NCBI GenBank assembly: GCA_016271365.2
Contig: CM057459.1
Location: forward strand, 818,211,001-818,275,000
Length of the DNA stretch: 64,000 nucleotides
From: Neoceratodus forsteri
Taxonomy: Eukaryota > Chordata > Ceratodontiformes > Ceratodontidae
Direction: 5' to 3'
The translations under genes were made by a program, and so were the position numbers. The notes beneath the pieces were generated by a model. It searched no databases. It saw only the letters and a list, made by a program, of their open reading frames with translations, and had not been told where the DNA came from. This document shows positions 33,534-45,320 of this stretch, one piece after another. Position 1 is the first letter of the stretch; every line of letters begins with the position of its first letter.

Positions 33534-33734
33534 TGTTATGTATTTGAAATGGTAATGCATTGAGTTACTTCTGCCACTTGAGGGCAGCATTCCAATATGT
33601 GTAAGCTAGAAAGAGAGCAGAGAGAGTGTTGTTGTTGAAACTAGAGAGGCTCCTGAATAAAAATGAAAGCTGCTCTATTCCTGTTGCAGTGTGAGTTTGT
33701 TGAACAAGACCAGATTAAATGTTAGAACATAACA
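33534..33734 (+). repeat. Gypsy 3' LTR
   Basis: 201 bp, identical to the 5' LTR except at 33563 and 33594. It is followed at once by the GCTGG target duplication. Confidence 0.97.
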
Positions 33735-33764
33735 GCTGGGGAAGATGGGGGAGTTTCCAAAACA

Positions 33765-33995
33765 CTCGAAACTGAGCAGCGGAAGCACTGAGGGTTAAAT
33801 AGGGGATGTGGGAGGAGCTATTCCCAACCACTTGAACCTCAGGCTATAGCCTTCCTATTCAATGTGTGGTACATGGCTCAGTGCTTGTGTATACTTATGA
33901 GCTTGAATTTTATGTGCGTGATGTTCATAGGCTTAGACTTTTTCTTTTCTCTGTCTCCCACCCTTGGTGGAATGCTGGCAAAGGTAGAAATTAAG
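33765..33995 (+). repeat. Flanking repeats B and C
   Basis: 33765-33855 ('gaagcactgagggttaaata' ... 'cctcaggctatagccttcct') recurs at 37305-37400, and 33860-33995 recurs at 28842-28985. Removing the Gypsy element and one target copy leaves about 300 bp between the two 'tcaatgtgtggtacat' phrases, so the site looks like a two-copy tandem duplication before insertion. Confidence 0.7.
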
Positions 33996-34670
33996 GCCCA
34001 AAATATTTTTACTGTTGATTACCTCCTCCAGCTCTGGAGAATGTGACCAGTAGCACACAGGAGAGAAGAACCCCCTTTGGGGGAAACCACCAAGGACCAG
34101 TGGCTACTGATCTGCCCATCCTCTGGGCATCCTAAGAGAAGAATAATCCCAAATGTGGGCTTTTGGTTATAGTTATGTTCAAGAATAAAATCCAAACTTG
34201 CTGGTTGATGAGTTGTGTCTCCTAATCCGAAGGTGAGTAGAAAAGTCAATGCTGGAAGATGAAGGTTCCAGCAGATGAAGAGAAGTCCAATGTGGATGGA
34301 TGTCCAGATGACAGAAGATGATTAATCCATGTTCAAGACAGTCATACAGAAAAGAAGAGCTTATTGAACTGAACATGAAAATATATCCAGGGAGCACAGT
34401 TTAGGGATGGCAGAAGTAGGTATTATCATCTCATCTGATAGTTGGTGAAAAGGCCGCCATGAAAGTCAGAGAGGAGGGTCCATTTTGGAGCCCTCCTTTG
34501 AAATATTAGGTGATGATCAATCAATCTGATAGGAAGGTAGAAAATAATCCAAAATGTCCAAGGAATTGAGGTGTGCACCATGGAGATGTCCTATGTGCAC
34601 AACCTGAGATGAAACTGGAAAGGGGAAAGAAGCAGAAGTGTAGTGGAGGAAGTGAAGAGATTGATAAAGT
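33996..34670. other. No recognisable gene
   Basis: Purine-rich sequence leading into the satellite. 'ccctttgggggaaacc' near 34070 is a small inverted repeat. No coding signal. Confidence 0.35.
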
Positions 34671-34679
34671 AACAAGCTA

Positions 34680-35900
34680 GGCCCATACATGGGCTAGCTG
34701 TGGTGGTGAGACCCTCACATAGTCTGTTGTATGTAGAGGTTGGAATGATCAAAATGTAGTACAGGTCTCATGCATTCAGACTACGGAAGGTGGACTCCCA
34801 TATGGGCCAGCCATAGTGGAGATGAAATGTGTTTGAGCAAATGAGAGATGCCCCCACATGGGGGATGTGTCAGGGATTGCGGGACCCCCACGTGGATCTG
34901 CTATAGCCATTTTACTAAATCGTCCATGTTCAGGATGGCAAGACCCCCACATGGGCCTGCCTTAGTGAAATGGAAATAGATTTGAGGAATGAGTAATGCC
35001 TCTTCATGGGCATGTTTGTTTGGGATGGCAACCCCAAATGGGTCTACCATCACCATATTATTGTATGTCCAAGGTAAGAAGGGAGAGATCCCCATGTGAG
35101 ACTTCCTGTAGTTATATGGAGAGACAGTAGAGCAATGAGTAATGCTCTCTTAATGGGGTATGTTTATTTGAGATGGTGGGACCCCCCATGGGTCCACCAT
35201 CACCATATTAATGCACAGTCAGAAGCAAGGAGGGTGAAACCCCATGTGAGTCTGCCTATAGTGATATAGAATTATGTTTGAGCAATGAGTAAAGGACCCC
35301 ACATGGGGCATGTTTGTTTGGGATGGCAGGACCCCCATGTGGGTTTGCCATGGCTGTATTATTGAATGGTCCAGTTGAAGAATGGTGAGGTCCCCATATA
35401 GGTCTGCCTAAATGATGTGTAGAATTGAGTTAGTTGAGCTAGGCCCCCGTATAGGCTAGCTGGACCAGTAAGATCCCCTCCTAAGTCTGCCTGAGGAAGG
35501 AGTAGAATTGAGTGACACAGGCTAGGCTCCCAAGGGGCTAGTGGGACTGGCGGGACCCCCATGAAGGTCCACCCAGGAAGGAGTAGAATAGATTGAGACA
35601 ATCTGGGCCCCTACTCAGGATATCTGGAACTAGCAGGGCCTCAGCATGGGATCACCTTATAAAAGGACTTGGAATAGGTAAGAAGTGAGAGTAGGCCTCC
35701 ACATGGGCCAAGCAGGGGATGGTGAGACCCCACATAGGTCTACCATAGGAGAGAATCAGGAACATTTATGTCATGAAACCAGGCCCCCACACAGGCCGAG
35801 CAAGAAAAGGCAAGATCCCCCCATGGTTTCACTGTAGGAGAAATTCCAGATGGTCATGCTGTAAAGCAGGGCCCCCATGCAGGGCTGGAACTCTTGGTTT
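34680..35900. repeat. Degenerate satellite, about 150-bp period
   Basis: The phrase 'agcaatgagtaa' recurs near 34986 (as aggaatgagtaa), 35131 and 35281, with 'catgtttgtttgggatgg' after it and the core 'gacccccatgtgggtctgcc' twice per unit. Spacing of the anchors is 146 and 150 bp. The core CCCCATGTGGG is itself nearly palindromic. Units decay toward 35900, where only 'ggcccccacacaggcc'-type cores remain. Confidence 0.8.
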
Positions 35901-37304
35901 CTTTAAGTCAGAGGTCTGAAATATGTTTTTTTTGTGCAACTGAGATAGGAGAATTGGAACAGGGTTTGTTTGAGCTATGCATGGATTGACATTGAAAACC
36001 AAAATGCTTCAGTAGGAATGGTAGTCTAATGTGCTTGAAAAAGTAGGTTTGAAAGTCCCCAGGTATGGATGATGGTTTATCTGGGGGAAGTGACACTGGC
36101 ATTAAGTGCATGAAGGTACTGGCTCCTGGTGCTGTACCATCCTGGGTTCAAGGGAAGGCACTCATTCCATTTGGGAGGTGGAAGCAGCAGAGTAAAACAG
36201 GGCTAGACATGAGGTTAGCCACACCCCTGCAGTGGGAGAGGTGACGTTCATACAAAACTTTCACTCAACAATATATGATGCCTGGTGACAAGCAAACCTC
36301 CCAACTGTTCCTGATTATGAGGGGCATCCTGCAACGTACTCCCCCAAAGTGTTCAGCCTTGCAATCACCCACATGGAAAAGTTTCTTTCCTCATGAAGAA
36401 TGTGCAGCAAAGGCAATCATTAAAGCAGAGAATCATAATAGCCAAGCTGCAAATCAAAGAGAAATTGTGAATGAGATAACACAATGATTTTCACAGTGTG
36501 CTGACCTTGCGTGTCCATGCTTGAAGATGTGCCCCACATTAAGATGGGCAGTGCTCCATAGTATGCCACAGTTTGAGAATCCATGTCCCCCAATTCAGTA
36601 ACAAAAGGCTGAGGGGGATGAAGACAAAGGACTTAGCAACAGTGTACATGAAGCTCCAAAAACTCACAGCAGGAATGCTCACATTATGACTGCTCCAGAA
36701 GGATCGGCACTGTGACAGGCAGTCCCAAGACTGGCCCATGGAAGGCCTGGGCTTGCTCTGCACTGGGAATCTGGAGCTCAGAGTGAAGCGCTGAAGGCAA
36801 GTCCAAGAGGCAAGGCACATGGTGACATCGGGAGACTGAGTAGGCACTGCATAGATCAGTACACTGAAACAGGCAGTGCGGGGATCCTGGATCTGATAGG
36901 GAAGCAACAGCAGCACAGTAGAGGCAGCTGCAAGGATGATAATCTAGGAGAAGGGGGCTATGTTGACCTGGAAGCTCTGGGACAGAATGGCACAGTGGCT
37001 CACAGGGGAAGGAGAAAGCCCAAAAGAGTAGATGAGAGAGTGGAAGGATGGTGAAGGAACCAGAAACAGAAGCAGAAACATGAGGGGAAGGAGCGGGCAG
37101 AAACAATGGACAAGGGAGGAAGCACAACAAGGGGAATGAGGGGAGATGGGGAAGAAAGGAGAGAGATGGCAGAAACAAAATGGGGAGGCAAAACAACATG
37201 GACCAATAAGATGGGGGGGGAAGAAACCCAGGGAGGAGAAGGAGGGACGAGAAAGGGAAAAAGCACCCAGCCAAACCAACTACATACCAAGGAGCCAGTA
37301 TTGA
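35901..37304. other. No recognisable gene; purine-rich tract
   Basis: From 36950 to 37280 the plus strand is strongly purine-rich ('ggaaggagaaagccc', 'gggaggagaaggaggg'), which opens long serine/leucine/proline-rich frames on the minus strand (for example 37274-36684). These have no domain and are attributed to composition. Confidence 0.45.
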
Positions 37305-37400
37305 AATGCTTGAAGCTAAGCAGTAGAAGCACTGACGGTTAAATGGGGATATGAGAGGAGCTATTTCCCACCCCTTGAACCTCAGGCTATAGCCTTCCTG
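37305..37400 (+). repeat. Copy of flanking repeat C
   Basis: 'gaagcactgacggttaaatg' to 'cctcaggctatagccttcct' matches 33765-33855. The two copies bracket the satellite, suggesting the whole 33.77-37.4 kb segment derives from duplication and expansion. Confidence 0.7.
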
Positions 37401-38694
37401 ATATTTTCAAGCAGAGTCTGAGAATATTATCCAAAGAACTGCCAAAGCCTTTTGGATTTTTGATATCAGCATGATGCCTCAGAAAAACTCAAATGGGTTT
37501 AACCAACCAGGAACTTCTAAAAGCATGGGTAAATTGATAAAACAAACAGAAATGATGACCTGAATGAAAATGACCAAAAAAACAAGAGTAAGAACAAAGA
37601 TACTACAAGTGTCACAATATCTTCCTCTGAAATTAATGAAAAAAGAGAGATACCCCCAATCAAACCTGTCAGGAAAACCCAGTCCAAAAATACAGCCTCA
37701 ATATTCCTTTTAAAATTGCAAGCTGGTACCAACATGTTACCAATAAAGCACAAGGAGTCAGACTTAGAACTAACTCCACAAGAAGAGGAGGACCATGAAA
37801 ATCTTTTCGAGGAGGAAATGAACTCTGCCAACAACTGTAAAACACAGAGCAACAACGGAAGAAAGGCCCGGAAATGGAGGAAACTCTGGACAGGGTAGTG
37901 CCTCCTCATACAGTAGATTTTTGCATGGAAGTGGACTCCTTAAACAATAAAGCAACTTCTCCTTTAATTACCAGCCGCACTAGGAAGAAATTCAAATTGC
38001 TGCAGTGACGAAGGAGAGGTTTGTGAGGGGTCAGAACTGGAGAAAGCTGGGCATGCAGAATCGGACTGTGGTGGAGAGGAATCTGACATCCTAATGGTAA
38101 CCAAGGCCTTCTCAAAACAAGCGGGGCATATGGAGAAGGCATTACAAAATGGTAGATCCCAGAAAAAGACAAATTCCCCAGGTATGGCTGATGTATTTAT
38201 TAATTCAAGTGCAGACTCTCCAACATACAAAAACGAAAAAAATGATAAACCTAAGGAAAATGTGGGGGAGACAGATGGTGATGCAGACTTTACTATATTT
38301 ATGTGTAACAATCAGAAAAATGCAAATGTAAGTCAAACAGAAATGGGGAAACAGGATGCTTTACAACACAGTGTAAGAAGGGGAGAACCAGAAATGAAAC
38401 ATATGGAATAATCAGAGCAGCTACTTCAAGGAGGTTACCCTCAGGGGAAAACACACCCTCCAGAGATGGCTGTAATAGCAACAAACCCTAAGACTTTACT
38501 GACAAAAAAAATTGGGATTTTATTGGAAATATTGGGGGGGGGGCAAGATGAGGCCAAGTTAGAGCCTACACTGGTAGACAATTTAAACTTAAAGCAATCA
38601 GGCAAACAAGTAGCAATGCAACAAATAGTAAGAAGGGGAGCCTCAGGACTATTTGCTCAGCCAATAAATAATGACAATGACATAATATCTGAGT

Positions 38695-39480
38695 ATGATA
38701 CCCCCTGCATGGGCAGTAACTTTAATGTCAAAATTTGAGAGATCAGATCTTAGTATTCAGAGGCTGCTGCCCATGGAAGAAACAATTGACCAGTTTCACA
38801 AAACAATTCAGCAACTGGTGAAAGACAATTTAGAAATAAGGTCTGAATTAAAAACAGAAAAGCAGAGAATCTCTGATTTACAATATAAATTAAACCCATG
38901 TGAGGGACTGTTAAATTTCCTGGAACAGGAACAAACAGATCTAAGAACAAAAATAGTGAACTTCAAAGCAAGATCCAGAAGAAAAAATATTAGAATTCTT
39001 GGAGTCCCCAAAACTTAGGACACTCAGAAAGGCATAACATATTCTTTCTGATAAATTGCTGCTGCTTATCTGGAGAAGGACCCAACAGAAATATAATTTG
39101 CTGTAGATAGAATTCATCAGACATTTCAGTCAAGCAGAACACAAAGGTAGGTGCCCCCCACGCCCGATTGTAGCAACGTTATTTCAGTTTGAAGACAAAG
39201 ATTTATTAATACAAGCCATCTACAATAAAAAATGTATTAACTTAACAGGCTTGGATACCTCAATTTATAATGATCTTCCAAATGGTATGATACAGGAAAG
39301 AAGGAAGTATGCATTCTTAAGGAAGAAGCTCTGGAAAAAAAAAACTATAGATCAAACGTTATCTACCCTGCAAAATTAAAAGTGATTATGAAGGACATGG
39401 GTTATACCTACAGCAACATAGAATAAGCTGAAAAAGATTTGATGGAGAAAATGCCAACTTATTTGACTGAGAGAGCCCAG
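38695..39480 (+). pseudogene. L1 ORF1 coiled-coil/RNA-binding protein
   Basis: The frame from about 38722 shows a coiled coil, 'QQLVKDNLEIRSELKTEKQR' to 'EQEQTDLRTKIVNFKA', then 'RSRRKNIRILGVPK', the start of the L1 RRM domain. After stops the homology continues in other frames: a helix with 'ERRKYAFLRKKLW' near 39298 and 'YPAKLKVIMKDMGYTYSN' near 39370 belong to the C-terminal domain. The long charged region at 37530-38690 is probably its N-terminal extension. ORF1 proteins trimerise and coat LINE RNA. Confidence 0.8.
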
Positions 39481-39866
39481 GTGATCTGAGCCCAGATGGT
39501 TCGGAGGGGTGGGGGAAGGGGAGTATGGTTAAGTGAAATACATATGGAAAGAGGCTCATCAAAGGGAGAAGAAATGTACTGAAGCAGCTGGAAGAGAGGT
39601 GGTCCGTGCCGAGGCAAAAAGGGTAAGAGGTAGCCTGGCTGGCTGCATATAAAATATAATGGATAAGAAGTGTGGATAACAAGTAAGGAAATGGGCTAAG
39701 ATTTAACACTTCAGCATGGGATATTAGGGACAATATAGGGGAGGAGAAAATTATTGTTGATAAAGGAATTGATATTGGAAGGGAAATGTGAAAACAAATA
39801 TTCCAATAATACTAGTATGCTGTATATTCTGGATCATTAGACTTAATTTATCCAGGGAAGATAACC

Positions 39867-40610
39867 ATGGCTAACTCAAGACCAATTAGATGTGCCACCT
39901 ATAATGTTAATGGGAGTAATACCCCTATTAAAAGAACAATAATTTTATCATACTTTAATAAATTGCAGGAGACACACGTAAATGACGTGGCATTACTAAA
40001 CTGAAAAGGAACTGGATTTCTCACAATTTTTTTTTTCAACTGGAACAAAGAAACCAGCTGGAGTTACAATTTTAAGCTGGAAACAATTAAAATTTCAGTT
40101 ACAAGATAAATAGAAAGACCAAGAAGGAAGAATATCCACAATTAGAGGTGTTATATTCAACAATATTAGTTTGATGGTGGGGTCACTGTATGGTCCATTT
40201 AAGAATTATGCCAACTTCACCACAACAATAATCCAAGCTTTAGTTTAAGTACAGGCAACTAATACAATCCTAATGGGTGACATCAATGCACTGAAAAAGC
40301 CTTATTTAGATAAGGACAAAAATATTACATATTCAAATAAAAAAAAAAATATCAAACATAAAGAATTCATGTACCATAGTAAAAAAAAAGTGCATTACTG
40401 GGCTATATTTTTATTGAAAAATTTATTTTCAAATGTAGAAAATATAAAATTACATCCACTATTTTTATCTGATCATACCTCAGTAGAATTACAAATAGAT
40501 TTAATTCAGAATCCTAAATCCTCTACTAAAACATGGTTCTTTAATAGTGAGTTACTCACTATTCAAGATTTTATAAACAAAATTCAAACTGCAATACAAG
40601 AGTATTGATA
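39867..40610 (+). pseudogene. L1 ORF2 endonuclease
   Basis: It starts at ATG 39867 with 'RCATYNVNGSNTPIKR' (the N-terminal Asn motif), then 'LQETHVND' with the catalytic Glu after an apparent deletion, and further on 'MGDINALKKPYLD' (the GD-N motif, 40273) and 'LSDHTSVELQI' (SDH, about 40467). Order and spacing fit the L1 AP endonuclease. Multiple stops occur between the motifs. Confidence 0.78.
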
Positions 40611-40787
40611 TAAAAATTATACTGGACAAAAATCTTTTTTCTGCTTTATGGGATGCTTTGAAAGCTATGATTAGGGGAATTTGTATTTCTCATTAAGCTT
40701 GGATTAATTCATAAAAAAAGGAGGAAAGCAAAATTCAAAATAGACTAAAAGAATCAGATGAAGTAATACCTGAAGATTATAATAACT

Positions 40788-41396
40788 ATATAATTACTGA
40801 CCTTCATTTTTTCCCATAGAGAAAGCCAGTTATAATTTGCCGTTATAACCAGCTGGGCTGGTTGTAATGGCAAACAGGTGCCAACTTTCTCTAGGAAAAC
40901 CACAAGCCATCAACACCCATAAAACAAACCACATTTAATCTGAAACTCATGGTCTGTCAGCTTGCTTCCTCCTCTCGCTGCTTAAAAATCAACACCCTAC
41001 TGTATGTACTCTAACACAGAGAAAGACGAACAAGATAAATTAAACTAAAGTAGAAACTTTTCACATCATCCCTAACACACACTGAACAAATCTCTCTCTC
41101 CCCCCACAGGCATTGCAAGCTCTTTAAGCAGCTCACTACGGACAGGATAACCATGGCAACCAGAACCCTCACTTAGCAACAGAGAAATGAGTAAAAACCA
41201 AAGAACTTAAAATATTCTTAAAAATCTTTGAAAGTTTTCTTCATTTAACATGATTTACTTCTCATAGAAATCACAGTTACTGAGCGAAGTTACAAAATGG
41301 ACCTGGCTGTTTCAAGTACTGTGAGTTAACACAATGGCACAGTTTGTCAAATAAACTTCCTATGCGTGAAAAAATGAAGGTCAGCAATTATATAAA
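40788..41396. repeat. TIR element inside L1
   Basis: Inverted termini of about 27 bp: TATAATTACTGACCTTCATT starting near 40789 and, in reverse complement, the sequence at 41368-41394 (GAAAAAATGAAGGTCAGCAA...). The element is about 610 bp, non-coding and enclosed in the L1. It carries the 40818-40892 hairpin near its left end. Confidence 0.65.
40818..40892. repeat. Hairpin with TTATAAC arms
   Basis: AGAGAAAGCCAGTTATAATT pairs with the reverse complement of the segment ending CCAACTTTCTCT, with CCGTTATAACCA opposite TGGTTGTAATGG around an AGCTGGGC centre. A 75-bp near-complete palindrome. Confidence 0.75.
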
Positions 41397-41404
41397 ATAA
41401 GGCT

Positions 41405-41548
41405 TGGGGAGATGGTTCAAACTGGAATTTTACACACACCCTCGATGTGGGATGCCTTAATAAACCCCTCGGGCTTCGCCCTAAGGGTTTATGTGGCATC
41501 TCACATTTCATGTGTGTGTGTAAAATTATCGTTATAACCACCTCCCCA
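41405..41548. repeat. Long hairpin with GTGTGTG arms
   Basis: A 144-bp palindrome. TGGGGAGATGGTT (41405) pairs with AACCACCTCCCCA (ends 41548). Inside, AATTTTACACACACC faces TGTGTGTGTGTAAAATT, GTGGGATGCC faces GGCATCTCAC, and the tip is AAACCCCTCGGGCTTCGCCC then TAAGGGTTT. It also contains CGTTATAACCACC, as in the neighbouring hairpin, so the two may be one composite MITE. Confidence 0.78.
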
Positions 41549-41929
41549 TACATTATTCTCTATATATTACATTGCAATAAAACTAGATTAGAATGGCAAC
41601 AATCAGTACATAAGGAAACAGAAAGGAATATAAGGAAAGCTAAACAAGCTAAATATCAACAGGGTGACACATCCAGTAAACTCTTGGCTCATTTATAAAA
41701 AAAAAAAAAAAAGAAAACAACATAATTACAGGTCTGTTGGACTCTCATAAAAAAATAAAATTAGATTGGTTGGACTTAACATCTATTTTATCAGTTCATT
41801 TCATAAATGTATATAAAAATGCTCCACTAAAATATTTTCAAAGGGTGGAACAATTATTAGCAGAGAGTGAGATTAATCCATTTTTACAATGTAGAATGAC
41901 CTAATAAAAGAAGAAATTAAACAGGCCAT

Positions 41930-43120
41930 CAAAGAACTACCTAATAATAAAAGTCCTGAACCAAATGGTCTAACAAATGATTTTTTTTAATTCTCTGATT
42001 TACTGACCCCATGGTTGGTTTGTGTGATGCAAGAATTAAGCAATAATGACTGAACAGCCAGTCATTTCCTGGTGATTAACAACCAGCTGAGGGAGGGAGG
42101 AAGGGTGACCTGAGGCATAGCTGAGGGCTAACCCCACCCAGCTGGTCATTAATGAAAGGGAAATGATGGGCTGTGGGGTCATTATTGTGATTACAAGTCT
42201 AATTGCAATAATGACAATTTTTTCTTTATGTTTTTAGCACCAGAAAACAGTTTTGTTTTGGCACCACTGCTGCTGTCCTCTTACAGTGTGCGAGCCGAGT
42301 ATTGCTGCAGTGCCGGTCATTTCTAAAAGATTTCAGACTGGCACTGCAGCCGATCAGTGTGCTAGTTCAGCTCATCAATAATTAATTAGACTTACAATGG
42401 GTAGGTGGGGAGGGAGAAATACAAACATTATTGCTACAAGCTAAAATAATATTAATACACAAATAGGGGAAAACAAAAAAATCAGGCAACCAGATTTTGA
42501 CCAATTTCACTATTAAATACAGATTATAAAATCATTGCAAAAGCTATAGCTAATAGACTGTTGCCAGTGATCCCCCTCCACAACCACCCCCTCCACATCC
42601 ACCTTGACCAACGTGGTTTTGTACCAAATAGAACTGCTGCTTCAGCCATAAAAAAAAAAAATCTAATTATAATAGAACATGTGCAACAGTTAAAGAATGT
42701 CTATTATGCTCTGCATTAGATGCAAGTAAGGCATTCAATTTAATTAACCAAACCTATATGTTTTATGTTTAGAAAAATGGAAAATCCCCAAGGTCTTAAT
42801 GAAAATTATTCAAGAATTATATAGTAATACAGCAGCCAACATTCTGATTAATGGCATTCCTGCTCCAGAAATATCAATGTCTGCAGGTATAAGACAGGGC
42901 TGCCCCATGTCTCCTATTCTTTTTATTTTATGTTTGGAACCATTACTTACCGTATACAAAAGTGTTCCTATTTTAAAGGAATCCAACAACATAGTAGAGA
43001 AATTAAACTCAGTGTATTTGCCGATAACACACTTGTAATTTTTTCAGACCTAAGTAACTTAATAAATCATTTACTAAGAATTATCAATGATTTATCTTCC
43101 TTTCTGGATACCAGCTAAAT
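41930..43120 (+). pseudogene. L1 ORF2 reverse transcriptase
   Basis: Motifs in order: 'NNKSPEPNGLTNDF' (41940), 'FSDLLTPWLVCVMQELSNN' (before the MITE), a decayed motif A region near 42715 ('ALDASKAFNLINQ'-like text in broken frames), 'LYSNTAANILINGIPAPEIS', 'AGIRQGCPMSPILFILCLEP' (motif B) and 'LSVFADNTLVIFSDLSNL' (motif C, about 43010). The second catalytic Asp of motif C is Asn here. The protein would be inactive even apart from the many stops. Confidence 0.85.
42041..42395. repeat. Hairpin MITE pair inside L1 RT
   Basis: The L1 text stops at 'MQELSNN' and a palindrome begins: CAATAATGACTGAACAGCCA (42041) pairs with the segment ending GGGGTCATTATTG (42187), arms about 30 bp. A second inverted pair follows, ATTACAAGTCTAATT (42190-42206) against AATTAGACTTACAAT (about 42385-42400). 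L1-like sequence resumes beyond. Confidence 0.65.
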
Positions 43121-43135
43121 GAGCACAAATCTATA

Positions 43136-45320
43136 ATGATAATGCAATTAACAAAAAACAGGGTAGATCCAGTGAATTTATTTCTAACAAAATTCAATAA
43201 AGTTGATCAAATTAAATACTTAGGAATTATCTTAACAAGGCAGTTAGACAAATCTATTCAAATTAACTACAAAAATGCTAGAGAGAAAATTGTGAGCAAA
43301 TTAGACATGTGGAATAACCTATCACTATCTTTATGGGGTTGAGTTCAGACAATAAAAATGAAGGTTATTCCATATCTAATCATTGTCCTGCAATCAATGA
43401 TTGACTCTCCTAATCAAAAATGGTTCTCTGATTTAAAAAGGACCTTTCTGAAATTTTTATGGATGGGAGGGAAACCAAGAATTGCTTGACAAACTTTGAT
43501 TGTACCGGTTAAGGAGGGAAGTTTTGGATGTTCTGCTCCCTAGTCTTATTTACTAGCACAAGTACTAGCATCAATGTGGGAATGGACATTTTATCCTCAG
43601 AATGATATATGTGCTATATTAGATGATCTCTTAAAAATAAAATTACAGAATCAGTTACAATTGAAGACAAAAAATCTCTTGTTCCTTACGAATAATTTAT
43701 TGAAAGATAATGTTTTATTCCACATGTATGTGAGATGTCAAAAAAATGAGAAATTAAAAGTCAAACACACTAATATCCCATGGCTCTATGCACCTTGTAA
43801 TGTATATGTAAATCAAAATAGCTTAGAACTAGTTAAATTACATAAATTACTATAAAACAAAGGAATTATAGTATGGAAACAACTGATCAGAAACAACCAA
43901 TTTATAGCATGTAGTGAGTATAAAAAACAGTAATGAATGCTAAAACAAAAAAAAATATTACATATGCAACCTTAAATAATGAATTTAGGGCATTTTGCAA
44001 AAAAAAAATAGAATAACCAAATTTACTAAAAATAATCGAAAGTGAAGAAAAAATTATCTTAATAACATAAAAGGAAAGATTATCTATATTTTATAAATTG
44101 ATTATCACACTAAGGAAAATTCAAAAAAGAAAACAATATGAGGCATGGGAAAAAGAATTAGGATTCTGTTTACAAGACAACTGATGGAAGTCAATTATAA
44201 CAAATGCTAACAAAACATAGTCTCAGCTAAGAACAGAAGCATACAACAAAAAAAATAAACAGAGCATACATAACTACAAAACAAACAAAAAAACAAGAAA
44301 ATGCACAGGAGAATGGGTTATCCTGGAGGATATTGGCCTAACAGCCAAATTTGAAATAAAATACAAATTGCACGTACCCAAATGATGTAAAAAATCATGG
44401 GAAGCATGTGCAAATGTCCATGAATTAATTTGGACTGGCTCAACTTTAAGCAGAATTACATGGTGCCAGAAGGCCTCACAATACAATCAGCAAAGGCTGA
44501 GAACACCAGGCAATGACATGTGTTTCATCCTCATTTGGACTTATCAGTGTGCCATATCTGTATCTCAGTCTAGCGAAAGGCAGCCAGCCACCCTATAGGG
44601 GATCTTATGTATTTGGGTCATGGGCAGCTCAAAGTACAGAGAGAGAAGAGAATTACAAAAGAACCCCAGAGTAAATTCACTGGGACATTAGTTATCCCAG
44701 AGGACATTGGCCTTACAGCCAAATTTTAAAGAAAACACAAATTGCACAAATCCCAATGGTGCAATGCATCATAGGAATCATATGCAAATGGTTATGAATT
44801 AATTTGGACTGGCTCATAACATCTTATTTGTATTGACTCATAACATCTTATTCTTTATCAAACATTAACTCATCATATTCTACTATATGTTGGCATAATT
44901 GTAACCAAACAGGTACCTTACTACACAATTTGTGGACTTGCCCATTAATAAATACATGGTAGAGTAATATAACTAATGAGATTTCAAAAATTATGGGAAC
45001 AGATATTCCATGTAAGCAAATAATATTCTTACTTAACCTATATGATTCATTGGGCCTTAGCAGAACTCAGCCAAGAATGTTAGTAGTAGGCTCCTTGACA
45101 TGGACACAAATTATCCTTAAAAACTGGAACAGCCAACATCTTCCTGCCAGAATTAGCCATGAATGGTGACATATTTTTAAAGGGACAGTATTATTTGAAA
45201 AAAATTGGATATATAATAGACGATCCAAATGATTATGAGAATATTACTTGGAATTAAATCAAATCGTTGATGCCACCTTTGTTGAAAATTTTAATAAATT
45301 CCCAGATCATTGATTGTGAG
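43136..45320 (+). pseudogene. L1 ORF2 C-terminal region
   Basis: Open fragments 43136-43342 ('KYLGIILTRQLDK', which follows motif C) and 43574-43855 continue the L1 ORF2. Near 44930-44960 the text 'NLWTCPLINTWW' resembles the Cys-containing C-terminal block of L1. The interval 44300-44800 contains a local duplication: 'aggatattggcctaacagcc' (44326) recurs as 'aggacattggccttacagcc' (about 44700), with 'tggactggctca' following both. Confidence 0.65.

Larger units (their letters stand above)
29024..33734 (+). mobile_element. Complete Gypsy (Metaviridae-type) LTR retrotransposon
   Basis: 4711 bp bounded by 201-bp LTRs that begin TGTTATG and end CATAACA (7-bp inverted termini) and flanked by a perfect 5-bp target duplication GCTGG (29019-29023 and 33735-33739). 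The order is 5' LTR, primer site, gag with zinc knuckles, protease, reverse transcriptase, RNase H, integrase, C-terminal region, purine tract, 3' LTR. Protease-RT-RNase H-integrase order assigns it to Gypsy. The LTRs differ at only two positions, so the insertion is recent, yet the coding region has at least four in-frame stops and two frameshifts. Confidence 0.97.

Noticed and set aside
36684..37332. Minus-strand frames of 110-196 codons, serine/leucine/proline-rich, resembling membrane segments
   Set aside because: Caused by a purine-rich plus strand. No conserved pattern, and three overlapping frames are open at once.
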